In this document: in pieces, positions 1 to 6,286 of the stretch
How the letters are laid out: each line of letters begins with the position of its first letter
Numbering within the stretch: position 1 is the stretch's first letter
Source of the DNA: Chloroflexota bacterium
GTDB taxonomy: Bacteria > Chloroflexota > Anaerolineae > Ardenticatenales > Ardenticatenaceae
Reading direction: 5' to 3'
Assembly: GCA_003520455.1 (NCBI GenBank)
Contig: DOUV01000372.1
Span: 1-7,100, forward strand
DNA: 7,100 bases
The notes under the pieces: generated by a model
What the model was told of the DNA's origin: nothing
The model's database searches: none
The model's input: only the letters and a program-made list of their open reading frames with translations
Position numbers and translations under genes: made by a program

Positions 1-74
1 TCAAAAAACCCGCTTGCTTCTTCTCACTCTTCAACTGTCAAGGTGCTTCGCCCTCTTCAGGCAACAAGACGAGT
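1..74 (-). promoter_or_regulatory. Transcribed leader, possibly of an rRNA operon
   Basis: Downstream of the promoter the minus strand reads through CACCTTGACAGTTGAAGAG (46-28 region), a purine-rich run, and GCAAGCGGGTTTTTTGA at the very edge. No start codon with a ribosome-binding site is evident. The CCTTGACA..TGAA pattern and the closing T run resemble leaders that precede 16S rRNA genes in several bacterial phyla, where similar elements act in antitermination and processing. This is resemblance from memory, not an alignment. The sequence could equally be the untranslated leader of a protein gene. Confidence 0.35.
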
Positions 75-103
75 ATAGTAGCACATCTGATCTATCTTGT
101 CAA
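75..103 (-). promoter_or_regulatory. Strong sigma-70-type promoter reading out of the window to the left
   Basis: The minus strand has an exact TTGACA (103-98), a 17-base spacer and TACTAT (80-75). A second reading of the -10 is TATACT (77-72) at 20-base spacing, which is less favourable. A short A-rich patch (CGAAAA) precedes the -35. The expected start is near 68. It lies about 60 bases beyond the terminator, so it begins a new transcription unit whose product is outside the window. Confidence 0.65.
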
Positions 104-164
104 TTTTCGTCTCGGGACCCTCACTGAGGGTGGCGGCCACCTTTCCGCACTGGACCGAGGCGAC

Positions 165-196
165 AAAAAAACCGCCGGTGCATGGGAACAGGCGGT
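165..196 (-). terminator. Intrinsic (rho-independent) terminator
   Basis: On the minus strand ACCGCC (196-191) pairs with GGCGGT (176-171) across a 14-base loop in which TG/CA can add two pairs. The stem runs straight into seven T residues (171-165). This is the only hairpin-plus-T-run I see in the left end. It would end the small RNA. With no terminator visible right after the ATPase gene, it may also stop read-through from the polysaccharide operon before the unit on the left. Confidence 0.75.
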
Positions 197-375
197 CGGG
201 CGCAGAAAGTTGCATGGATCTCAATGGAAGCCGCAATCTTCGACTTTCTGTTGCCCCTTTCTGGTTGTTTGATCTTCCTGGCGTACCAGGCGAGATCGTC
301 CAATTCCCTCTGCTGTCTCACCGTCTCTACTGCGCCCCGCGTGCGGCGGCGCTCAGATCTGGCTCCTGACGACGG
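165..375 (-). ncRNA. Putative structured non-coding RNA of about 210 nt, family unassigned
   Basis: Bounded by a consensus promoter upstream and an intrinsic terminator downstream, this stretch can form a chain of helices on the minus strand. CCGUC (375-371) pairs with GACGG (325-321) and closes a three-way junction. Inside it are UCAG/CUGA (369-366 with 356-353) and directly beside that a very strong hairpin, GCGCC...GGCGC with an inner CCG/CGG (352-332). A linker AGUAGA (331-326) completes the junction. Next is a hairpin GAUCU-CG-CCUGG-UACG-CCAGG-A-AGAUC (297-271). A long stem follows, GGGC-AA-CAGAAAGU paired with ACUUUCUG-C-GCCC (256-243 with 210-198), and then the terminator. A 66-codon GTG frame crosses the stretch but reads through the terminator, so it is probably not a gene. 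I found no SRP, RNase P or tmRNA signature. A 6S-like RNA, a leader RNA, or the upper of two tandem promoters for the unit to the left remain possible. The helices were found by eye and GC-rich DNA folds easily. Confidence 0.5.
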
Positions 376-380
376 GGATC

Positions 381-408
381 ATTATAGCGATCCTGGCAGG
401 CTTGTCAA
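381..408 (-). promoter_or_regulatory. Strong sigma-70-type promoter of the putative small RNA
   Basis: On the minus strand TTGACA (408-403) is separated by 16 bases from TATAAT (386-381). Both hexamers are exact consensus, which is rare by chance in GC-rich sequence. Transcription would start near 376-373 and run left into the structured stretch below. No protein gene follows closely, which argues for a stable RNA. The 91 bases between the ATPase stop and this promoter (409-499) contain only short, weak inverted repeats and no T run, so I see no operon terminator there. Confidence 0.75.
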
Positions 409-499
409 GTCGCAAGACGAACCCGAGCGCCTGTCCAAGGGAGACCCTGCCGAAAGCAGCGGCTCACCTGGATACGCCCCCAGGCAAAAGGATACCCGC

Positions 500-1756
500 T
501 CACTCGCGAGGCATTCCATTGCGCGCTGCAGGTGCAAGCAGTTTGGCCCGCGGTGCCAAGACACTCCCAACTTCCCAACAATGTGGCGGGGACAGGACGC
601 CCTTCTCACCGCTCGTCGGACGGACGGTCAGCGGGTAGGCGCGCCAATGGTAGTCGTAGGTGTCGCCCCAGTCGTGCGCATAGGTGCCGACGTCAATGTA
701 GTAGCGACCGCCGCTCAGATCGAGCCGCTCGAACTGGAGTGCGATCCGTCCCGTGCCCTGAACTAATGTCAGAGCGAGCCCCGCGGCGGCAGTGCTGGTG
801 TCATAGCAAATCAGGCCATCGTCCCGGGTGACCGTGACACCAAAGATCGGGGTGGGGACCGGGCCTCGGGCAAAGTACTCAATTTCGACCCGCATGGCCT
901 GGCCGCTTTCAAGTTCGGCGATGGGAAATCCTCCTTCGTCGAGAAGGTGCACGGCGACGATCTCCAACCGCAGCGCCTCCGAGCTGTTCTCGTTGGCCGG
1001 CGTGGCCCGCCTCGTCCTTGCGGACAGCGAGGCAAGATACTGGCCCACCACCCCATCAGCAGCTCCACTTGCTACCAGCTGGCCGGAGCGGAGCCAGAGG
1101 GCCTCATCGCAGAGTTGCCGGATCAGGGTTGTGTCGTGAGAGACAAGCAGGATCGTACAGCCCATGCTTTTGAATTGCGCGATTCGGTCGAGGCACTTGC
1201 GCTGAAACGCCGCGTCGCCGACCGCCAAGACCTCATCGATCAGCAGGAGTTCAGGCTCGATGTGGGCGGCGACGGCGAAGGCCAGCCGCATCTGCATCCC
1301 GGTGCTGTAGGTGCGTAGGGGGCTGTCAATGAACTGCTCAAGTTCGGCAAAGGCCACAATCGAGTCGAAGCGCTGGGCCACCTCGCGCCGTGTCAGGCCG
1401 GCAATGACACCGCTGACGAAAACATTCTCGCGCCCGGTGAGGTCGGGGTGCAAGCCAGCGCCCAGGTCGAGCAGGGCTCCGATTCGCCCGTGAACCTCGA
1501 CACGGCCCTCGTCCGGCCTCCCGACGCCCCCGATGAGGCGGAGCAGTGTCGATTTGCCCGCCCCGTTGAAGCCGACCACCCCAACCATCCGGCCGTGAGC
1601 GACGCGGAAACTAACATCGCGTAGTGCCCAAAAGCGCTCCACCGGCCTGATACGGCGCAACCCGCGTAAGACCGCTTCCTGGACTGTCCTCGGCCGGTCC
1701 GGATGGTAGCGGGGAAACTGCTTCCCGAGGCCATCCATGATGATCGCGTCACCCAT
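500..1756 (-). CDS. wzt: ABC transporter ATPase with Wzt C-terminal glycan-binding domain
   Basis: Cytoplasmic ATPase that powers the adjacent permease in polysaccharide export. It has 418 residues. The nucleotide-binding domain (about 1-245) shows Walker A GFNGAGKST (62-70), the polysaccharide-exporter segment LLDLGAGLHPDLTGREN (95-111), ABC signature YSTGMQMR (150-157), Walker B LLLIDE (170-175), D-loop AVGD (178-181) and the H-loop His in VSHD (207). An apparently complete catalytic set is present. A linker around 245-260 leads to a beta-rich Wzt C-terminal domain (about 260-380: IVAVHLLDEGG, MRVEIEYFA, FGVTVTRDDG, LSGGRYYIDVGTYAHDW). In E. coli O9a and related systems this domain binds the end of the finished O-polysaccharide. 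This suggests a chain-terminated, ABC-exported glycan rather than a TagH-type system with a different C-terminus. The terminal tail includes GVLSPPHCWE, like the end of other Wzt proteins. GAGGAG at 1768-1763 sits six bases before the ATG, which immediately follows the permease stop (TAA-ATG). No clear terminator lies between its stop and position 409. Confidence 0.95.
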   Translation of the reverse strand: MGDAIIMDGLGKQFPRYHPDRPRTVQEAVLRGLRRIRPVERFWALRDVSFRVAHGRMVGVVGFNGAGKSTLLRLIGGVGRPDEGRVEVHGRIGALLDLGAGLHPDLTGRENVFVSGVIAGLTRREVAQRFDSIVAFAELEQFIDSPLRTYSTGMQMRLAFAVAAHIEPELLLIDEVLAVGDAAFQRKCLDRIAQFKSMGCTILLVSHDTTLIRQLCDEALWLRSGQLVASGAADGVVGQYLASLSARTRRATPANENSSEALRLEIVAVHLLDEGGFPIAELESGQAMRVEIEYFARGPVPTPIFGVTVTRDDGLICYDTSTAAAGLALTLVQGTGRIALQFERLDLSGGRYYIDVGTYAHDWGDTYDYHWRAYPLTVRPTSGEKGVLSPPHCWEVGSVLAPRAKLLAPAARNGMPRE

Positions 1757-2548
1757 TTACAACTCCTCGGCAAAGCGGTAGCTGGCCTGGGTAAAAATCC
1801 TTCGGCCCAACCAGAGAAGCCCAGCAGCCACCACGATGAGCGCCAGAATAGACGGACCATCGGGAAGCTCCCCACGAAGCAGGATGGCCCGGTAGGCATC
1901 GATGAGGTGCAACATTGGATTGAGACGGTAGAGCGGCTGGTAGCGCGCCGGGATGCGACTGCCGTCGTAGAAGACCGGCGTGAGGTAGAACAGCAGCATG
2001 AGCAGCACGCCGAGGAGGTATTGGGTGTCCCGGAAGGTGACGTGAAAAGTCGCCACGAGATAGGCGAGTCCCAGGGTGAGGACGAACTGAAGGCCAATCA
2101 CAATCGGTAGCGCCAGCAGGACGTCCAGGTGCAGCCTGCCACCCAGCACGAGGAACAGCAACAAAATGGGCATCGCCAGCAGAAAGTGAACCAGGTGGGT
2201 CGTGACGGTCACCACCGGCAGAATCCCGACCGGGAATCCCGGTCGCCGGATCAACTCGCGGTTGTCGGTGATAGCCCCGGTCGCCACAACGAGCGACGAC
2301 TGGAACCAACTCCAGGCCAACACCCCTGTAAAAAGAAAGAGGGAGTAGTCGGGGATGTTGAGTGGCAGCACGAACCGGAAGAGAAAGCTAAAGACCAGCA
2401 ACTGCGCGAGTGGGTTGAGCAGTGACCAGGCAACGCCCAACACCGAGCGCTTGTAGCGCAGCTTCATCTCGCGAGTGACTAACTCACGGAGGAGGTCGCG
2501 GAGGTAGATCAGCCGCCGGTCATAAAGGGGCTGGCCGCGACTTCTCAT
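1757..2548 (-). CDS. wzm: ABC-2 type polysaccharide export permease (Wzm/TagG-like)
   Basis: Membrane subunit of an ABC exporter that moves a lipid-linked polysaccharide or teichoic-acid-like polymer across the cytoplasmic membrane. It has 263 residues, a normal length. The N-terminal amphipathic segment and first-helix motif LVTREMKLRYKRSVLG..WSLLNPL (24-47) is diagnostic of this family. About six hydrophobic segments follow (roughly 40-60, 69-90, 112-135, 142-166, 177-194 and 234-250). The late motifs FRDTQYLLG (172-180), LLMLLFYLTPVFY (182-194) and LNPMLHLIDAYRAILL (209-224) are also typical. The start is supported by a strong GGGAGG at 2561-2556, seven bases before the ATG. That ATG shares ATGA with the stop of the glycosyltransferase gene, suggesting translational coupling. 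The stop directly abuts the start of the ATPase, its obligate partner. The wzm symbol marks the family; a TagG-type substrate cannot be excluded. Confidence 0.95.
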   Translation of the reverse strand: MRSRGQPLYDRRLIYLRDLLRELVTREMKLRYKRSVLGVAWSLLNPLAQLLVFSFLFRFVLPLNIPDYSLFLFTGVLAWSWFQSSLVVATGAITDNRELIRRPGFPVGILPVVTVTTHLVHFLLAMPILLLFLVLGGRLHLDVLLALPIVIGLQFVLTLGLAYLVATFHVTFRDTQYLLGVLLMLLFYLTPVFYDGSRIPARYQPLYRLNPMLHLIDAYRAILLRGELPDGPSILALIVVAAGLLWLGRRIFTQASYRFAEEL

Positions 2549-5013
2549 CGCAAGGCCTCCCGCCGTGAGGAAGGCCCTATCGAGCCTGGGAGAGTCGGCT
2601 CAAAGCGATTGCTTGCCGGGCGTGCTCCTGCCTCTGAAGTCTCGGGCAGCCGATTCGCATCAATCCACTCCCACCGCAGTCGATAGAGGACAAAGTGATA
2701 GTCCTCGTACACCAGCTCGTACCAATTGGCAATCGCGAATGGTTCCGCGATCGCCAGCGAGCCGGGCTCAAGCGTGCCAGGCTGGCGCTTGTCGAACAAC
2801 ACGTGCGTAATCCCGAGTCGGCGCAGTGCCTCGATGGCCTGCCGCTCGTGACCCGGCGGCGCGCCCCAAACAGCCGGGTACGCCATCGTCGAATCGCTCC
2901 AGAGGCGCTCACGCTGGCTGTAAAAGTGGTCGCCGCCGCTGAAGGTGAGTACACGGGCATCGGCGGCCAGATGGGTATTGATGTAGCGCCAGGCCGCGTA
3001 GGATCTTACATTCCGGGTCAAATAGTCCTCCCGGGATAGGTGTCCGATCACAACCCCTGTCGGAACTTCATGGATCACGTGGCGTAGCCAGCCATCCCAT
3101 CCTACCCGGTCGACTTCATGGAGAGAGGTGAAGGGCGGCAAGTTAAGCAAGAGCAGCACTGCTACGAGACTGTGAATCGCTACAACTCCCCACCGGCCCC
3201 CACTGCCTCGCAGGATAAGACTCAGCCGCTTGAACGCTTCCGCCGCGAGCAGGGCGAGCACGGGTGTGACCGGTAACAAGAGGCGCATCTGGGAAGTACC
3301 GACCGGCGAGGCCCAAAGAATCAGATAGCTCACCGCATAGGCGATCAGCCAGGGCGTGGTTCGGGCATGGCGACGCCGGAGGGCAAGCGCAGGCAGCAGA
3401 AGCAAGAAGATTGGACCAAGGGTACCCCCGTACCGGGCAGCGTGAACCGTCATATCCCACGGCAGTGTCAGGAGCGTCCGTACTGTCATCGGCCGGCCAA
3501 AGCTAACTTTATAGATAGTCCACCTTTGTTCCGCGACCGCATCCCATCGCTGAGGCGGCATCGCACCGAAGACTGGGTAGAGATACGGAAAGATCGGGTT
3601 TCCCGAAGCGAGCCAGCTTCGGAGATACCAGGGCAGTGGCAGCATGAGGCTCAGCATTCCGAGCAGGACTGCGGGCCCGAGCGCCTTCCGCAATCTATGC
3701 TCCTCACGCCAGAGCCAGAACGCGAGGCCAGCCATAGCGAGCGCTAGCACAAAGAGAGCGGTGTGTTTGGTTGCCAGCGCCAGCCCTAAGTTGAGCGCTC
3801 CAAACATCAACCACTGCCAGCGGCGCCCTTCTGCATAACGTAGCAGGGCGTACAGGGCCAGCCCGCTGTGCAAGGTGAGCGCGAGGTCAACGTATGCTGT
3901 TGAGGCTTCCCAAAGGACGGTTGGAATGGTGACGAAGAAAGCAACTGCGAGCCACGGTGATACACGGGGCATGAAGCGTCGGGCCCATTGGGAGACAAGC
4001 AATCCCGTGAGCGGCAGGCAGGCAAAGTGCAGCAACTTGGCGGCAACAGACCCTCCGAGAACGAAACCCGCGCCGAAGATAAATTCCCACGTCAGCGGAT
4101 AGAGCGAGATGATCTCCGGTATGAAGTCCACCGGGCGCCCCGCCTCCAGCCACTGTTTGGGCAACCAAAGATGGTACCAGAGCGCGTCGTACTCAATCTC
4201 CGGCGCCAAGGCCGCTATGAATGCCAGGAGAACTGCCAGGAGTACGATCGTTTGCCAGAGCCTGTCACCCTGGTGGCAGCCGGTACCGAATTCGGGTTCT
4301 GCCGCTCGCTCGGCTTGCTGCGGGACACGGCGCACCAGGAAGTACGTGCGCCACAGACCGCCGGCCAGGAGCACTCCCACGACGAGCAACTGTACGTTCG
4401 CAGGGGAGTAACGGCCGAGTGCTGCCAGTCCGAATGAAAGATACGAGACGACCCCAAGGCCGGCCGAGGTCCGGTAGAGAAATTCCTCGCGCCAGTCGTC
4501 TGGGCGCCACCGTAACAGGTGGTAGATTCCAGCGCCAAGCACCTGAACGGCGAGCAGCACCAGACCAGCCCCAAAGAGAGCCGCGAGTGCCCGCCGCAGA
4601 GCCTCATCGAACGCAGGGAGGCGCCAGAAGGAGAAAGTGGCACCGCTCAAGTGGCTGAGGAGCGCCACGGCGATAGACACAAGAACAATGAGGCCGCCAA
4701 GGCTTGCCGCCCCACACGTACGCCCCGTACCGTTGAGCCGGATCCAGCGCCCCCCTCGGCGAATGGGGGCAACCACCCCCTGCGCACCGAGCAGTGCCAG
4801 CCCACCGGCAACAAAGAGACCGAGGCCGCGCCACGAGGCCCCGGCGCGCGGAAGTCGCTCCCAGTTTGCAGGGCCGGCGGCCACCAGCCGCCAGAGCTGA
4901 GTGTAGTAGATCGCGAGGAGCGCTATCGCCCAGAATAGCCAGAGCGCCGCCAAGAGACGCCAGCGCCCCCGGCTGCGAATCGGGAGCGATTTCGTAGGAT
5001 TCGGTAGTACCAT
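2545..5013 (-). CDS. Polytopic membrane glycosyltransferase, GT-C fold, GT39/ArnT-like
   Basis: Large integral membrane protein of 822 residues. It is likely a GT-C glycosyltransferase using a polyprenyl-phosphate sugar on the outer face of the membrane. Many hydrophobic helices are visible from residue 18 to about 625. The family-like core starts near 255. It has an acidic first-loop motif PEIEYDALWYHLWLP (D276, the likely catalytic region, by analogy with PMT/ArnT enzymes), TAYVDLALTLHSG (D376), GLALATKHTALF (around 409-420), PWYLRSWLASGNPIFPY (about 461-477) and MRLLLPVTPVLALLAAEAF (about 576-594). A soluble C-terminal region follows (about 670-785: INTHLAADARVLTF, LGITHVLFD), as in other GT39-like proteins. 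About 250 residues of further helices precede the core, so it is longer than typical ArnT-like enzymes. The ATG at 5013 lies inside the upstream gene, giving a 91-base overlap with only weak ribosome-binding sequence (GCGGAA). A TTG near residue 21 is a possible alternative start. It ends in an ATGA overlap with the permease. The donor and acceptor sugars are unknown. Confidence 0.8.
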   Translation of the reverse strand: MVLPNPTKSLPIRSRGRWRLLAALWLFWAIALLAIYYTQLWRLVAAGPANWERLPRAGASWRGLGLFVAGGLALLGAQGVVAPIRRGGRWIRLNGTGRTCGAASLGGLIVLVSIAVALLSHLSGATFSFWRLPAFDEALRRALAALFGAGLVLLAVQVLGAGIYHLLRWRPDDWREEFLYRTSAGLGVVSYLSFGLAALGRYSPANVQLLVVGVLLAGGLWRTYFLVRRVPQQAERAAEPEFGTGCHQGDRLWQTIVLLAVLLAFIAALAPEIEYDALWYHLWLPKQWLEAGRPVDFIPEIISLYPLTWEFIFGAGFVLGGSVAAKLLHFACLPLTGLLVSQWARRFMPRVSPWLAVAFFVTIPTVLWEASTAYVDLALTLHSGLALYALLRYAEGRRWQWLMFGALNLGLALATKHTALFVLALAMAGLAFWLWREEHRLRKALGPAVLLGMLSLMLPLPWYLRSWLASGNPIFPYLYPVFGAMPPQRWDAVAEQRWTIYKVSFGRPMTVRTLLTLPWDMTVHAARYGGTLGPIFLLLLPALALRRRHARTTPWLIAYAVSYLILWASPVGTSQMRLLLPVTPVLALLAAEAFKRLSLILRGSGGRWGVVAIHSLVAVLLLLNLPPFTSLHEVDRVGWDGWLRHVIHEVPTGVVIGHLSREDYLTRNVRSYAAWRYINTHLAADARVLTFSGGDHFYSQRERLWSDSTMAYPAVWGAPPGHERQAIEALRRLGITHVLFDKRQPGTLEPGSLAIAEPFAIANWYELVYEDYHFVLYRLRWEWIDANRLPETSEAGARPASNRFEPTLPGSIGPSSRREALR

Positions 5014-6284
5014 TTCCGCTCGAAAAGCACCTCTAGCAGATGATCCGCCGCGGCAGACTCGCCGACCCCAGGTTCGAATACCAGTGCCTTCAGCAGCGGC
5101 ACCGCCAGCTCCCTCCTCAGAATCGGACGAAGGTGGACTCCCCGGAGACGTTCGGCACCCGACTGAGGTGGAATCCGGCCGACAACCTTCCTGCCATACC
5201 GGATCCGTGCACCGGCTGGCCGCTCCTCGTCCAGCCGTTGCTCAACCGCCTCGAGTCCGTCGAGGAGGTCAAGCTCAGGGATGTCGCTCTCCTCGTCACC
5301 CTTCGAGATATCCGCCAAAAATTCAGCGAACGCCTGGCGTGTCCCCAGTGCCTCTGCAACCCCGCGCCAGTACCAGTAGCCCAGCAGGCCGTCGAGCATC
5401 AGGCGCCAGAGACGGCGGAGGCGCGCCCGCTCCAGGAAGTCCAAACACCGCTGGAATTGCGCGATGAGGGTATCGCCAGCCACCGGATGCTCGAAGGCGA
5501 GCGTGCGCAAGATGCGGCTCGGCGGTGAGAAGAACGTCTCCAGACGCGTCAGGAGAAGTGTCGGTCGCAGTTGCGGGTGGCGCCGGCCGAACTGGACATC
5601 TGCGATCCCCTCCTCGTATTTGCGGCGGAGTGCCCGATCCAGGTCCGTCATTTCATGGTGGTATCCCAGAGCATCCGCGTTGAAGGTGAACTCAGTACCC
5701 GCACTCAGCAGGCGCGCACCGAATTCGTAATCCTCATGACACCGGAAACTGGCATCAAACCCCCCGACGTGAGCGAAGAGGGTTCCTTCAACCGAAAAGT
5801 TGCCACTGAGGAGATCGCAGTAGGTATAGCGATGTCCCGTTCGGCGCATCGCATCAAACATAGTCTCCCACCAGGCCCGAAGCTCGCCGGGAAAGAGCCC
5901 TGCCTCTCCATGTACGACCGGCGGTAAGTAGCCAAGAACAACCTGGCCAGTCCGGGACAGGTGCGCATGCACGTGCGCCTCGATCAACCCTGGCGCCGCC
6001 TCGATGTCATCGTCGAGGAAGAGCAGCAACTGGCCGGTCGCGTGGACGGCCCCGTGGTTGCGGGCCATTGCCGGACCCTGTCCCGCCTGTTCGAGAACGC
6101 GCAGAGCGAACGGCGCACTGTACTCCTGGAGCATCGCCACCGTCTCGTCGCAGCAACCGTCGGCAACCACCAGCACCTCCACTGCTTCCAGCGGGTAGGT
6201 CTGGGTCGCGAGGGCATCAAGTGTGCGGCGGAGGGAGGCAGCCCGATTGTGGGTTGGGATTACGACGCTAATCGACACTGGCAT
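4923..6284 (-). CDS. Family 2 glycosyltransferase with long C-terminal extension
   Basis: Predicted nucleotide-sugar-dependent glycosyltransferase of 453 residues. I chose the ATG at 6284, where the protein begins MPVSISVVIPTHNRA. That is the normal GT2 first strand, and an AGGA lies five bases upstream, overlapping the stop of the preceding gene. The frame opens earlier, at 6350, but those 22 extra residues would overlap the upstream gene and look unlike the family. The GT-A domain spans about residues 4-225: VVADGCCDET with the nucleotide-binding Asp near 42, GPAMARNHG (70-78), LFLDDDIEAAPG with the metal-binding DDD at 91-93, and GGFDASFRCHEDYEF with the acceptor-side ED at 184-185. After about residue 240 come helical stretches, then an acidic linker (DISKGDEESDIPELD, about 325-339) and a basic, hydrophobic tail region that I do not recognise. 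The last 31 codons overlap the next gene out of frame. Its place in the cluster suggests assembly of the exported glycan; specificity is unknown. Confidence 0.92.
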   Translation of the reverse strand: MPVSISVVIPTHNRAASLRRTLDALATQTYPLEAVEVLVVADGCCDETVAMLQEYSAPFALRVLEQAGQGPAMARNHGAVHATGQLLLFLDDDIEAAPGLIEAHVHAHLSRTGQVVLGYLPPVVHGEAGLFPGELRAWWETMFDAMRRTGHRYTYCDLLSGNFSVEGTLFAHVGGFDASFRCHEDYEFGARLLSAGTEFTFNADALGYHHEMTDLDRALRRKYEEGIADVQFGRRHPQLRPTLLLTRLETFFSPPSRILRTLAFEHPVAGDTLIAQFQRCLDFLERARLRRLWRLMLDGLLGYWYWRGVAEALGTRQAFAEFLADISKGDEESDIPELDLLDGLEAVEQRLDEERPAGARIRYGRKVVGRIPPQSGAERLRGVHLRPILRRELAVPLLKALVFEPGVGESAAADHLLEVLFERKWYYRILRNRSRFAAGGAGVSWRRSGYSGR

Positions 6285-6286
6285 TG

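Noticed and set aside
36..41. A further TTGACA on the minus strand
   Set aside because: No -10-like hexamer lies 15-19 bases downstream; it is more likely part of the leader.
117..131. Short perfect inverted repeat ACCCTCACTGAGGGT
   Set aside because: Six-base stem with a 3-base loop and no T run on either strand; could be an operator near the left promoter, but nothing supports this.
121..321. 66-codon minus-strand frame (GTG start)
   Set aside because: It has no good ribosome-binding site and reads through the hairpin/T-run terminator. The strand holds dense inverted repeats better explained as RNA structure. It remains a weak possibility.
182..766. 194-codon forward-strand open frame at the left end
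   Set aside because: It crosses the promoter and RNA region and the 3' end of the well-supported ATPase gene; composition looks like random translation of GC-rich DNA with no recognisable domain.
1703..2110. Forward-strand frames opposite the ABC transporter genes, and similar ones at 3988-4437 and 5040-5528
   Set aside because: They are antisense shadows of strongly supported genes, without domains or translation signals.
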